DNA from: Sulfuriferula sp.
Lineage (GTDB): Bacteria; Pseudomonadota; Gammaproteobacteria; Burkholderiales; Sulfuriferulaceae
Length of the DNA stretch: 64,000 nucleotides
Reading direction: 5' to 3'
Assembly: GCA_031291235.1 (NCBI GenBank)
Contig: JARLJL010000012.1
Coordinates: 62,001-126,000, forward strand
The translations under genes and the position numbers were made by a program. Under the pieces are notes generated by a model. The model was not told the DNA's origin, searched no databases, and saw only the letters and a program-made list of their open reading frames with translations. This document shows positions 22,439 to 31,915 of the stretch, in pieces; position 1 is the first letter of the stretch, and every line of letters begins with the position of its first letter.

Positions 22439-24100
22439 ATGCTGTGGGAGACGTTTAGCGTGGTGCGCGATTTGTCGCGGTTGCATGAGATTGCCAGCAT
22501 ACTGATACGCTACGGCTGGGGCGATTTTGTGCGTGTGCTGGGTATCGGTACGGTGTTGGAACGTGCCGGGCGCATTTTACACTGGCATGCGCAGCCTGAC
22601 GAAATCAGCGGGTTGGAACCGGCGATACGGGTACGGTTGGCGCTAGAGGAACTGGGGCCGACCTTCGTTAAGCTGGGGCAGCTGCTGGCCACCCGGGTCG
22701 ATCTGCTGCCGCCTGCCTGGATAGTGGAGTTGGAGAAGCTGCAATCGCATGTGCCGCCGGTCCCGTTCGAGTTGGTCGAAGCCGATGTGACCGCCCTGCT
22801 CGGCAAGCCTATCGAAGAGGCGTTTTCGAAATTTGACCGAGAACCGTTTGCGGCAGCATCGATGGCGCAGGTGCATCGTGCGGAATTGCCGGACGGCACG
22901 CGCGTCGTCGTCAAGATACGCCGCCCCGGTATCGACAAAAAGATCGAAGCCGATTTGCGCATACTGCAACATTTTGCCCGCCTGATAGAACATGACATAC
23001 CGGAGGCGCGGCGTTATCAGCCGTCGATGATGGTGGCGCAATTCCGCCGCTCGCTGCGCCGTGAGCAGGATCTGCTGCTGGAAGCGCATAATATAGATCG
23101 TTTCCGGCAGAATTTCGCCGGTGATGAGACTGCGCATATTCCGCAAGTGTACTGGGATTACACTTATACGACGATGAACGTGCAGGAGGAACTGCGCGGC
23201 ATCTCCGGCACCGATCTGGCGGCGGTGCGGGCAGCAGGAATGGATACGCCGTTGCTGGCCTCGCGCGGTGCCGACATCGTCTTGAAAATGATACTGGTGC
23301 ACGGCTATTTTCATGCCGATCCGCACCCTGGCAATGTGATCTATTTGCCCGGCAATCGTCTGGGATTGATCGATTTCGGCATGGTGGGGCGGCTGACCGA
23401 TTATCGCCGCCAGCAATTGGTGAATCTGCTCGATGCGCTGGCGCATAATGACGAAGAAGCGATGCTGCAGGTCCTGATGGATTGGACCGGGGATGGCGAA
23501 GTTGATGAAATGAAGCTGGGCGCCGATGTTTCGGAACTAATGTTCGGTTACGACAATCTGCAACTCAAGGACGTTAAAATCGGTGCGATGCTGACCGATA
23601 TCGCCGGACTGATACGCGAAAACTCGCTGGTATTGCCCGCCGACCTGACGTTGCTGTTCAAGGCCATGATTACATTGGAAGGTCTGGGGCAGCAACTCGA
23701 TCCCGAATTTCATCTGGTCGATCACCTCACGCCGTTTGTGCGTGGCGTGATTGCCGAGCGTTATACGCCTGAGGCGTTGATGAAACGCGGGCGCAAGAGC
23801 CTGAAAGATGCATTTGAGGTGGTGGCCGGCCTGCCGCGCGATCTGGCACGGCTGATGCGGGAAGCGCGGCGCGGGCATCTGCGTATCGATCTCGATCTGA
23901 AGCGGCTGGATCAATTCGGCCAGCAGCTCGATCGTGCCAGTAACCGCATTACCATGGGGATACTGACCGCCTCGCTGGTGATAGGCTCGTCTATCGTGAT
24001 GACGGTGGACGGCTGGCGTTTTATGGGGTTTATCGGATTCATACTGGCATTTCTGAATAGTCTGTGGGTGATACTGTCGATCTGGCGATCCGGTAATTGA
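22439..24100 (+). CDS. UbiB/ABC1/AarF-family atypical kinase
   Basis: The protein has 553 residues from the ATG at 22439, chosen over a GTG at 22406 because AGGTGGA at 22424-22430 is 8 bases upstream. Family motifs are present: KxGQ in FVKLGQLLATR, the alanine-rich loop AAASMAQVHRA, the lysine strand VVVKIRRPGI, HADPHPGN, and LIDFGM. Two hydrophobic segments close the C-terminus (ILTASLVIGSSIVMTV and FMGFIGFILAFLNSLWVIL), as in UbiB. Members support ubiquinone biosynthesis or lipid handling at the inner membrane. The gene is not next to ubiE or ubiJ, so calling it the canonical ubiB is not justified. Confidence 0.93.
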   Translation: MLWETFSVVRDLSRLHEIASILIRYGWGDFVRVLGIGTVLERAGRILHWHAQPDEISGLEPAIRVRLALEELGPTFVKLGQLLATRVDLLPPAWIVELEKLQSHVPPVPFELVEADVTALLGKPIEEAFSKFDREPFAAASMAQVHRAELPDGTRVVVKIRRPGIDKKIEADLRILQHFARLIEHDIPEARRYQPSMMVAQFRRSLRREQDLLLEAHNIDRFRQNFAGDETAHIPQVYWDYTYTTMNVQEELRGISGTDLAAVRAAGMDTPLLASRGADIVLKMILVHGYFHADPHPGNVIYLPGNRLGLIDFGMVGRLTDYRRQQLVNLLDALAHNDEEAMLQVLMDWTGDGEVDEMKLGADVSELMFGYDNLQLKDVKIGAMLTDIAGLIRENSLVLPADLTLLFKAMITLEGLGQQLDPEFHLVDHLTPFVRGVIAERYTPEALMKRGRKSLKDAFEVVAGLPRDLARLMREARRGHLRIDLDLKRLDQFGQQLDRASNRITMGILTASLVIGSSIVMTVDGWRFMGFIGFILAFLNSLWVILSIWRSGN

Positions 24101-24149
24101 ATAAGAGAAAAACTGTTTTTTTGTAGTGTATGTCGTCGGATAGGATACT

Positions 24150-25394
24150 GTGAAGCCTTACGAATTATTTATCGGGTTGCGATATACCCGTGCCAAGCGG
24201 CGTAACCATTTTATTTCATTTATTTCGCTGATTTCAATGTTGGGGATAGCGCTGGGGGTGGCGGCGCTGATCGTCGTGCTGTCGGTGATGAACGGCTTTC
24301 AGGACGAGTTGCGCAGCCGCATCCTCGGTGTCGCGGCGCATATCGAGATAACGGGATTCGACAATACACTGGCAAACTGGCAGCAGGTTGCCGCGCAAAG
24401 CCGTAAAGTGAGCGAAGTGCAGGCGGCTGCGCCGTTCGTCACCGGGCAGGGGTTACTCGCCAACGATCAGGCCGTGCAGGGCGTTGTAGTACGCGGCATA
24501 TTGCCGGAAGCCGAGGACAGCGTCGCCGATATCGGCCGCAAAATGCGCATGGGAAAATTGAGCGCGTTGCGTCCCGGCGAGTGGGGTATCGTGCTGGGTA
24601 CGGATCTGGCGCGGTCGTTGGGCGTGCAGCTGGGCGACAAGGTCACCCTGATCACGCCGCAAGGTCAGGTGACGCCGGCCGGCATGGTGCCACGGCTCAA
24701 GCAGTTCACCGTGGTCGGCTTGTTCCAGATCGGCATGTACGAATACGACTCCGGGCTGGCGCTGATCGCAATGCAGGACGCGCAAAAGCTGTTCCGTACC
24801 GGCGACCGGGTATCCGGCGTGCGCCTCAAGCTCGACGACCTGTATCGCGCGCCGCAAGTGGCTGCGAAACTGACGACTATCCTGACCGGCGACTACTACA
24901 TCCGCGACTGGACGCAATCGCACAGCAATTTCTTCCGCGCCGTGCAAATGGAAAAGCGAGTGATGTTCGTGATCCTGCTGCTGATCGTCGCCGTCGCTGC
25001 GTTCAATATCGTATCTACGCTGGTGATGGTGGTGACCGACAAGCAGGCTGATATCGCCATATTGCGCACACTGGGCGCCTCGCCGCTCAGCATCATGAAA
25101 ATATTCATGGTGCAGGGTGCGGTGATTGGCGTCATCGGCACGGCGCTGGGGCTGGTAAGCGGGATATTGCTGGCGCTGAATATCGGCGTGGTGGTGCCGT
25201 TTATCGAGCATACTTTCGGCGTGCAGTTCCTTTCTGCCGACGTTTATCAGATCAGCGAAGTGCCATCCCAACTCGACTGGCACGACGTGACGGTGATCGG
25301 CCTGGTGTCGCTGGCCTTGTCCTGGCTGGCAACGATTTATCCGAGCTGGCGTGCGTCGCGCACCAACCCGGCGGAGGCATTGCGTTATGAATAA
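24150..25394 (+). CDS. lolC: Lipoprotein-releasing ABC transporter permease LolC/LolE
   Basis: The protein has 414 residues from a GTG start. It is the membrane subunit of the Lol complex, which lifts outer-membrane lipoproteins from the inner membrane. It has an N-terminal membrane segment ([21 protein letters not shown]), a large periplasmic MacB-PCD-like domain at about 45-260, then three membrane segments with the FtsX-family motifs ([35 protein letters not shown]) and a terminal [18 protein letters not shown]. It overlaps lolD by 8 bases. Only one permease gene is present, so it may work as a homodimer (LolF-like), as is known for some proteobacteria. Confidence 0.95.
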   Translation: MKPYELFIGLRYTRAKRRNHFISFISLISMLGIALGVAALIVVLSVMNGFQDELRSRILGVAAHIEITGFDNTLANWQQVAAQSRKVSEVQAAAPFVTGQGLLANDQAVQGVVVRGILPEAEDSVADIGRKMRMGKLSALRPGEWGIVLGTDLARSLGVQLGDKVTLITPQGQVTPAGMVPRLKQFTVVGLFQIGMYEYDSGLALIAMQDAQKLFRTGDRVSGVRLKLDDLYRAPQVAAKLTTILTGDYYIRDWTQSHSNFFRAVQMEKRVMFVILLLIVAVAAFNIVSTLVMVVTDKQADIAILRTLGASPLSIMKIFMVQGAVIGVIGTALGLVSGILLALNIGVVVPFIEHTFGVQFLSADVYQISEVPSQLDWHDVTVIGLVSLALSWLATIYPSWRASRTNPAEALRYE

Positions 25395-26085
25395 GCCGAT
25401 TATCAGTTGTCAGGCGCTGGTCAAGTCCTATATGCAGGGCAAGACTGTGGTGTCCGTATTAAACGGCGTCGATATTGCCATCGCTAGCGGCGAGCGCGTC
25501 GCCATTATGGGCGCGTCTGGATCCGGCAAGTCGACGCTGCTGCATCTGCTCGGCGGCCTCGATCATGCTAGCGGCGGCTCGGTGCATATCATGGGGCAGA
25601 ATATGCAAGGCATGAGCGAAGTCGCGCGCGGCGAATTGCGTAATCGCTCGTTGGGTTTCGTGTATCAGTTTCACCATCTGCTGCCGGAATTTACGGCGCT
25701 GGATAACGTCGCTATGCCTTTGCTGATACGCCGTATGGCGCCGAAGGCGGCGCGCGAACAAGCGGCTGAAATCCTGAATGAAGTCGGGCTGAGTCATCGG
25801 TTGACCCATACGCCGGGCGAGCTATCCGGCGGCGAGCGCCAGCGCGCCGCCATTGCTCGCGCACTGGTAACGCGGCCGGCCTGCGTACTGGCCGACGAGC
25901 CTACCGGCAACCTGGACCGGCATACCGCAGAAGGCATACACGAACTGATGCTGAAGCTCAATCAGCAGCACGGCACCAGTTTCCTCGTCGTCACCCACGA
26001 CCCCGAGCTGGGTGGCAAAATGCAGCGCGTGCTGCATTTGAATGACGGCGTACTGGTTGAACATCCGCAGGAAGCAGCAAAATGA
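25387..26085 (+). CDS. lolD: Lipoprotein-releasing ABC transporter ATPase LolD
   Basis: The protein has 232 residues. The ATG at 25387 lies inside the end of lolC and gives the standard start [15 protein letters not shown]. Walker A is GASGSGKST, the signature is [15 protein letters not shown], Walker B is [11 protein letters not shown], and the H-loop is VVTHD. It powers lipoprotein transfer to LolA together with LolC. The stop overlaps the next gene by 4 bases (ATGA). Confidence 0.96.
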   Translation: MNKPIISCQALVKSYMQGKTVVSVLNGVDIAIASGERVAIMGASGSGKSTLLHLLGGLDHASGGSVHIMGQNMQGMSEVARGELRNRSLGFVYQFHHLLPEFTALDNVAMPLLIRRMAPKAAREQAAEILNEVGLSHRLTHTPGELSGGERQRAAIARALVTRPACVLADEPTGNLDRHTAEGIHELMLKLNQQHGTSFLVVTHDPELGGKMQRVLHLNDGVLVEHPQEAAK

Positions 26086-26489
26086 AAAATACCATCGATG
26101 CGCATGTCGAGTTCGATTACAAGGGTGAATCCCATGCGCCGCGCATGACGCTGGATCTGGACGCGTTGCTGACGGCAGAGGGCGCTATCCCGTCGATACA
26201 TGTGCTGCTGGCCAAGGCAAACGGTATCGACAGCTATTCCTACCAGTATGAAGTCATGCAGGACAGCGACATCGTGTTTGACAACGCGCACGGGCTGGCT
26301 GCGGATTATTTGGTCGATGGTCTGTTCGACCAGACCGCATTCATCGCCGCATGGCACGACAGCAAAGTGCTCGGTTTATTGCAACCGATAGCGCAACGCG
26401 AGCTGGGCATCGCCGATTTCGCGCAACACCCCGAGCTTAAAAATGCGTTGCTGCAGGCTTACCGGCTGGGTGCGAACAGTATCCGTTAG
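26082..26489 (+). CDS. Conserved hypothetical protein downstream of lolD
   Basis: The protein has 135 residues and I cannot name its function. It is acidic and soluble with no signal peptide or membrane segment. A beta-type N-terminal half ([21 protein letters not shown]) is followed by a helical C-terminal half. The start overlaps the lolD stop by 4 bases, so it is translated as part of the lol operon. It ends 8 bases before the convergent outer-membrane gene. Confidence 0.8.
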   Translation: MKNTIDAHVEFDYKGESHAPRMTLDLDALLTAEGAIPSIHVLLAKANGIDSYSYQYEVMQDSDIVFDNAHGLAADYLVDGLFDQTAFIAAWHDSKVLGLLQPIAQRELGIADFAQHPELKNALLQAYRLGANSIR

Positions 26490-26497
26490 CTTGCCGG

Positions 26498-27223
26498 TCA
26501 GAAGCGTCTGCCCAAGGCAAACAGCATCATCCGGTTCTCGGTGAAATTGACGTAAGGGTCGTAAGCGACTCGCACAAACCAGGGTTCGAAATCGTAGGTT
26601 GCGGCGAGGCCGCTGCCGGCAACGTAATTATCAGCCGTGCTTTGCCCGCTCTTGTAAGTAAAATCGAGCGTAATCCGCTGCTGTCCGGCCAGTTCCCTGC
26701 GTACCAGCAAATGCGTGACGCGCTGGCCGGTACCTAGCCTGTCATCCTTGATCGTGTAGAGCGACAGCTCGGTGCGCTGCATGGCGCGAGTGCCCAGTCC
26801 CAGCGTAACGGCGTCATTCGGATCAAAATTGAGATTGTAGTAATCGCGCAGGTTGGTGCGTCCCCAGCCGATGATGGCATAAGTGTCGCCGCCGATTTCC
26901 GTTGTGATCGATCCGCCCAAAAACCCGCGCGATGCCACTTGTGCCGACGATATTGCACGCACCGTGCCGAAATCGGCATGGTATTCATAACCCGCTCGCG
27001 TCTGTTCGAAGCCCGCCCGGTCGCGGTAGTAGCCTAGCCACGCGTAGTGCGCCCCGTATTCCGCACGCAAATTCAGGTCGGCGGCATTGTTGCCGTCGCT
27101 GATTTTGTAATAGGAGGGCGTGAGCTTGAAGCTTAGTATTGGTTCATCGTTTTGGGCAAATGTCAGCGTCGGGATCAACAAACAGGTAACAGCTGCAAGC
27201 CGGACAAGATCACGGGTTTTCAT
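26498..27223 (-). CDS. Outer-membrane beta-barrel protein (YaiO-like architecture)
   Basis: The protein has 241 residues. The ATG at 27223 is chosen because it begins a proper signal peptide (MKTRDLVRLAAVTCLLIPTL, cut near FAQ); in-frame starts farther upstream would bury it. The mature part is a series of amphipathic strands with alternating aromatic residues (GAHYAWLGYYRDRAGFE, DTYAIIGWGRTNLRDYY) and ends in LFALGRRF, a terminal Phe typical of BAM-assembled barrels. The number of strands, about 10-12, is an estimate. It is divergent from the small gene ahead of the RND operon. No specific function can be assigned. Confidence 0.8.
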   Translation of the reverse strand: MKTRDLVRLAAVTCLLIPTLTFAQNDEPILSFKLTPSYYKISDGNNAADLNLRAEYGAHYAWLGYYRDRAGFEQTRAGYEYHADFGTVRAISSAQVASRGFLGGSITTEIGGDTYAIIGWGRTNLRDYYNLNFDPNDAVTLGLGTRAMQRTELSLYTIKDDRLGTGQRVTHLLVRRELAGQQRITLDFTYKSGQSTADNYVAGSGLAATYDFEPWFVRVAYDPYVNFTENRMMLFALGRRF

Positions 27224-27300
27224 AAATAAGTCGCTGGTCAGGAAGCGGAATTTTATCATGACAGCTATGAACTTTCGTCGCTTGCGGTTATCATATATGC

Positions 27301-27696
27301 ATGATCGGATATTGGCGAAATGTCGTGTTGGTAACTGTGCTCGCACTGCTGCAAGGCATCGCGCCGTTGCTGCACGCCCATGTTCACGATCTGTCGATAC
27401 CCGGCAAGATCCATTTCCATACGCTGGAAGTCGATGCCAACGATACGCCGGGCAATGCCGGCACGTTTCAACTTACCAAACATCTGGCCGACGAAGATGC
27501 CATCGGTATGGAATCGGCCGGCAAAAACGAATTTGATCTGAGCATTACCGATCTGACCGCTCTGGTCAGCCATATACTGGTCGCGCTGATTCCCGTTGCG
27601 ATTGTATTCACCGTCGATGCACCCAAACTTCTGGATGCGTCGTCCACCCCCCCATATTTGCGTCCCTATTCCCTCGCTCCTCCCGCTTTAGTCTAA
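27301..27696 (+). CDS. Small exported or membrane protein preceding the RND efflux genes
   Basis: The protein has 131 residues and is not recognised. The N-terminal hydrophobic stretch (VVLVTVLALLQGIAPLLHA) looks like a signal peptide. It is followed at once by histidine-rich sequence (HAHVHD, then IHFH), which could bind metal. A second hydrophobic segment (LVSHILVALIPVAIVFTV) and a proline-rich tail close it. It lies 71 bases before the periplasmic adaptor of an HME-RND system, so a role in metal sensing or handling is a reasonable inference, unproven. Confidence 0.7.
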   Translation: MIGYWRNVVLVTVLALLQGIAPLLHAHVHDLSIPGKIHFHTLEVDANDTPGNAGTFQLTKHLADEDAIGMESAGKNEFDLSITDLTALVSHILVALIPVAIVFTVDAPKLLDASSTPPYLRPYSLAPPALV

Positions 27697-27767
27697 ACTG
27701 AATTTTACTTGCAGATGTTTTTATCGTTTGCAAGCCGGTATCATTTATTTCGAATTGAGGGAATCTC

Positions 27768-28847
27768 ATGCAACGCTATATTTTTGCAGCAGCCGTGTGC
27801 GCGGCAATGTCGGTGCACGCCGCCGATAATTTGAATTTCAATCCCAAGCAGATGCAGGCTTTGGGTATCCGAACGGTACCGTTAACGGCATCCGTTCAAC
27901 AGGCAGGCCTCGGTTATCCGGCGACGGTGGTGGTACCGCCTGCGCAGCAACGTATCGTAGCAGCGCCGATGATGGGCCTGATCAGCCGGGTATGGGTGAC
28001 CAGCAATACCCCGGTCAAAGCCGGGCAGCCGCTAGCGACGCTTGCCAGTCCCAGTCTGGCGGAAGCGCAGGGCGGTCTGGTGCAGGCCGCTGCGCAGGCG
28101 CAATTGGCGCGCGGGCAGATGCAGCGCGACGATCAGTTGCTGGCAGACGGCATTATTCCGCAATCGCGCCAGCAGGCGACGCGGGCCGCTTATCTGAGCG
28201 CAAACGCGATGCTGATCCAGCAGCGCCAGTCCTTGCGCATGCTTGGCGTACCTGCAGCCACCATTGCACAAATGGAGCGCGGACAGGCTAACACGGCCGA
28301 GCTGAATCTGGTTGCACCGATGGCAGGTGTCGTGCTGGAAGTGAATGCCGCTGCCGGTCAGCGTGTCGATGCGGCAGCTGCATTATTCAAAATTGTGCAA
28401 ATGAAACCGCTGTGGCTGGAGATACAGGTGCCGGGCAGCGATGCTGCGGCAATCCATGTGGGCGATCAGGTCGCTGTGGGCGGCCGCAAGGTAAGCGGCC
28501 ATGTGCTGTCAGTCGGGCAATCGACCCAGCTCGCGCAAACGGTGCTGGTACGCGCCCAGATCGACGGCGAGCTGGACGGTCTGCTTAGCGGACAGGCGGT
28601 TGAAGCGCAGTTGACTGGCAAAACAGGGCATGACTGGCAAGTGCCGGTGACGGCGCTGGCTTATCAGCAAAGCAAAGCCTATGTGTTTGTGCGCGATGCG
28701 AGCGGATTCCATCCGGTGGCGGTACAGGTGCTGTCGCAAACGGCCAACATGGCTCGCGTTACCGGCAAGCTTAAAACCAACGATATGCTTGCCGTGCAAG
28801 GCGTAGCGCAAATCAAGGCGGTGTGGACAGGCGTGGGCGGAGAATAA
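27768..28847 (+). CDS. RND efflux periplasmic adaptor (CzcB/CusB family)
   Basis: The protein has 359 residues with a signal peptide cut near VHA-ADN. It carries a barrel-sandwich hybrid half motif (GLISRVWVTSNTPVKAGQPL), a short alpha-hairpin of about 60 residues, the second lipoyl half (LVAPMAGVVLEVNAAAGQRV), a beta-barrel and a membrane-proximal domain. The hairpin is shorter than in HlyD, as usual for heavy-metal adaptors. It lies two bases upstream of the pump gene. It connects the inner-membrane pump to the outer-membrane channel encoded third. Confidence 0.93.
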   Translation: MQRYIFAAAVCAAMSVHAADNLNFNPKQMQALGIRTVPLTASVQQAGLGYPATVVVPPAQQRIVAAPMMGLISRVWVTSNTPVKAGQPLATLASPSLAEAQGGLVQAAAQAQLARGQMQRDDQLLADGIIPQSRQQATRAAYLSANAMLIQQRQSLRMLGVPAATIAQMERGQANTAELNLVAPMAGVVLEVNAAAGQRVDAAAALFKIVQMKPLWLEIQVPGSDAAAIHVGDQVAVGGRKVSGHVLSVGQSTQLAQTVLVRAQIDGELDGLLSGQAVEAQLTGKTGHDWQVPVTALAYQQSKAYVFVRDASGFHPVAVQVLSQTANMARVTGKLKTNDMLAVQGVAQIKAVWTGVGGE

Positions 28848-28849
28848 CC

Positions 28850-31800
28850 ATGCTAAATAAACTCGTTGAATTTTCACTGTCCAAGCGGCTGCTGGTATTG
28901 ATATTGACGGCAGTGCTGATCGGAACAGGCTGGATGGCGTTTGACCAGCTGCCGATTGATGCTTTCCCCGATGTATCGAGCACGCAGGTTAAATTGATCA
29001 TGAAAGCGCCGGGGATGACGCCGGAAGAGGTCGAGGCGCGTATCGTGGCGCCGATAGAAACCGAGATGCTGGGCATACCCAAACAGCGTATGCTGCGGTC
29101 CATTTCCAAATACGCGTTGGCCGATATCACCATCGACTTTGAAGACGGTACCGATATCTACTGGGCGCGGCAGCAGGTTGCCGAACGTCTGGCCAATGCG
29201 CAGGCCAATTTGCCGCCGGAGAGTTCGGGTGGTCTGGCACCGATCACCACGCCGTTGGGCGAAATGTTCATGTTTACCGTCGAGGGCGGCGGCTTGTCGC
29301 TGGAAGAGCGACGCTCCTTGCTGGACTGGGTAATCCGTCCGCAATTGCGCACATTGCCCGGTGTGGCCGACGTAAATACGCTAGGCGGCAGGGTACGCAC
29401 CTTTGAAGTTGTGCCGCATAACGCTGCGCTGGCTGCACGCGGCGTGCAACTGAGCGATTTGCAGCGCGCGCTGGAGATGAACAACCGCAACGATGGTGCC
29501 GGGCGCTTGCGTGCCGGAGAAGAAGTGCTGGTGGTGCGGGTGGAAGGCGCGATCAAGACGCTGGATGACGTGCGCGCTATCGTGGTCGGCAATCGCGGCG
29601 GCATACCCGTGCGGGTTGGTGATGTGGCTACCGTGCAGATCGGCAGCCTGACCCGCTATGGCGCGGTGACCAAGAACGGCGGCGGCGAAGCAGTCGAAGG
29701 CCTGGTGCTCGGTTTGCGAGGCGCCAATGCGCGGCAGGTGGTGGAAAACGTCAAAACCAAGCTGGAAGAAATCGATAAAACCCTGCCCAAGGGCGTACAC
29801 ACTCAGGTGTTTTACAATCGTGGCAGTCTGGTCGAGCGTGCGATAGGTACGGTATCCGAAGCGCTGGTCGAGGCTATCGTGCTGGTCGTGGTATTGCTGG
29901 TGCTGTTTCTGGGTAACCTGCGCGCTGCTGTGCTGGTGGCGCTGGTGCTGCCGCTGGCGGCGCTGTTTACCTTCATCCTGATGCGTCAGTTCGGTATGTC
30001 GGCCAACCTGATGAGTCTGGGCGGTCTGGCTATCGCCATTGGTATGCTGGTGGATGCGGCGGTGGTGGTGGTGGAGAATATCGTCACCCATCTGGCGCAC
30101 GACAAGGACGGCGACAAGTTGCGGCTGATTTATCATGCGGTGCGCGAAGTGATTACGCCGGTCGCGTCGGGCGTGGCCATTATCATCATCGTATTTTTTC
30201 CGCTGCTGACCCTGCAAGGGCTGGAAGGCAAGCTGTTCATTCCGGTTGCGCTCACCATTATCTTCGCGCTGGCCGGTTCGCTGCTGCTGTCGCTGACTGT
30301 GGTGCCGGTATTGTCGTCCTGGCTGCTGCGCCAGGGCGCGCACAGCGACCCTTGGCTGGTGCGCAAGGCTATGGCGATTTATCAGCCCATACTCAACTGG
30401 TCGCTGTCGCATGTGCGGATTGTCGTCGGTGTAGCGTTGTTTGCACTGGCTGCAACGGTGGGCGTCTATACCCTGATCGGCAAAACTTTCATGCCGGTAA
30501 TGGATGAGGGCGACATCATATTGCAATTGACCAAGCTGCCCTCCATCAGCCTGGAAAATTCGGTCGACCTCGATCTGCGCGTACAGCAGGCCATCATGGC
30601 GCGAGTGCCGGAGGTTAAAGGTGTGGTCGCGCGTACCGGTTCAGACGAGCTGGGGCTGGATCCGATGGGCTTGAATGAAACCGATACCTTCCTCGTGCTC
30701 AAGCCGCGCGATCAGTGGCGCAAACCCGATAAAGACTGGCTGATAGATCAATTGCGCATCGTCATGCAGGACTTCCCCGGCGTCAGTATTTCCTTTACCC
30801 AGCCGATAGAAATGCGTGTATCCGAGATGCTGACGGGCGTGCGCGGCGATCTGGCGGTGAAGATATTCGGTACCGATCTGGCGCAGCTGAATGCACTGGC
30901 GGCTGAGGTGGAAGGCGTACTGAAAACCGTACCCGGTGCCGAAGACGTGATCACGGTAAAGAATGCGGGCGTGCAGTTTCTGCAAGTTGAGGTGGACAGA
31001 TTGGCAGCCGGCCGTTTCGGACTGAATGCCGACGATATCCAGAACGACTTGCGGGCGCAGATCGAGGGCAAGCCGCTGGGTGTGGTGCTGGAAGGCGTAC
31101 GCCGGACGCCGCTGGTGCTGCGCGGCGCCGACGATGTGCGCACTTCTGCGGCGGTATTTGCAGCGATGCGTATCGGCCTGCCTGATGGCCGCACCATCCC
31201 GCTGAGCGAAGTGGCGCATCTGCGGCGGACCGACGGCCCGGTCAAGGTCGACCGCGAAAATGCGCGACGTTACGTGGTCGTGCAGTCCAACGTGCGCGGT
31301 CGCGATCTGGTCGGCTTCGTCGAGCAGGCCAAACAGGTAGTGGCGGCCAAGGTGAAATTGCCTGCCGGTTACAGCATGGTATGGGGCGGTCAGTTCGAGA
31401 ATCAGCAACGTGCGGCCAAACGTTTGTCCGTTGTGGTACCGATCGCGCTGGGCATGATTTTCCTGCTACTGTTCACCACTTTCGGCTCGGTGCGGCAGGC
31501 CTTGCTGGTATTGACTAATGTGCCGTTCGCGCTGATCGGCGGGGTATTCGCGCTGTGGCTGTCCGGCGAGTACATGTCGGTGCCGGCCTCGGTCGGATTT
31601 ATCGCCCTGCTGGGTATTGCCGTGCTTAACGGCGTGGTGCTGGTGAGCTACTTCAATTATCTGTTGATGGAAGGCATGTCCTTGCAGGAGGTGGTGGTCG
31701 AGGGAGCGAAACGACGGCTGCGTCCGGTGCTGATGACTGCGATGATAGCCGCGTTCGGTCTGTTGCCGCTGGTATTTGCCAGCGGCCCCGGCTCGGAAAT

Positions 31801-31915
31801 CCAGAAGCCGCTGGCCATTGTGGTGATAGGTGGTCTGGTAACGTCCACACTGCTGACGCTCGTGCTTTTGCCCATATTATATCGCCGCTTTGGCGTTGCC
31901 CCACAGGAGGCATAA
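28850..31915 (+). CDS. HME-RND heavy-metal efflux pump (CzcA/CusA family)
   Basis: The protein has 1021 residues. The ATG at 28850 is preceded by GGCGGAGA and gives the typical start MLNKLVEFSLSKRLLVL. It has twelve membrane segments in two halves with two large periplasmic loops. The proton-relay segment reads AIGMLVDAAVVVVEN. In the published HME classification as I recall it, this fits the AIGxxVDAxxxxxEN class of monovalent (Cu/Ag) pumps rather than the DFG-type Zn/Co/Cd pumps. The methionine triad of CusA was not checked, so substrate remains open. It sits between adaptor and channel genes with almost no spacing, which indicates one operon. Confidence 0.95.
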   Translation: MLNKLVEFSLSKRLLVLILTAVLIGTGWMAFDQLPIDAFPDVSSTQVKLIMKAPGMTPEEVEARIVAPIETEMLGIPKQRMLRSISKYALADITIDFEDGTDIYWARQQVAERLANAQANLPPESSGGLAPITTPLGEMFMFTVEGGGLSLEERRSLLDWVIRPQLRTLPGVADVNTLGGRVRTFEVVPHNAALAARGVQLSDLQRALEMNNRNDGAGRLRAGEEVLVVRVEGAIKTLDDVRAIVVGNRGGIPVRVGDVATVQIGSLTRYGAVTKNGGGEAVEGLVLGLRGANARQVVENVKTKLEEIDKTLPKGVHTQVFYNRGSLVERAIGTVSEALVEAIVLVVVLLVLFLGNLRAAVLVALVLPLAALFTFILMRQFGMSANLMSLGGLAIAIGMLVDAAVVVVENIVTHLAHDKDGDKLRLIYHAVREVITPVASGVAIIIIVFFPLLTLQGLEGKLFIPVALTIIFALAGSLLLSLTVVPVLSSWLLRQGAHSDPWLVRKAMAIYQPILNWSLSHVRIVVGVALFALAATVGVYTLIGKTFMPVMDEGDIILQLTKLPSISLENSVDLDLRVQQAIMARVPEVKGVVARTGSDELGLDPMGLNETDTFLVLKPRDQWRKPDKDWLIDQLRIVMQDFPGVSISFTQPIEMRVSEMLTGVRGDLAVKIFGTDLAQLNALAAEVEGVLKTVPGAEDVITVKNAGVQFLQVEVDRLAAGRFGLNADDIQNDLRAQIEGKPLGVVLEGVRRTPLVLRGADDVRTSAAVFAAMRIGLPDGRTIPLSEVAHLRRTDGPVKVDRENARRYVVVQSNVRGRDLVGFVEQAKQVVAAKVKLPAGYSMVWGGQFENQQRAAKRLSVVVPIALGMIFLLLFTTFGSVRQALLVLTNVPFALIGGVFALWLSGEYMSVPASVGFIALLGIAVLNGVVLVSYFNYLLMEGMSLQEVVVEGAKRRLRPVLMTAMIAAFGLLPLVFASGPGSEIQKPLAIVVIGGLVTSTLLTLVLLPILYRRFGVAPQEA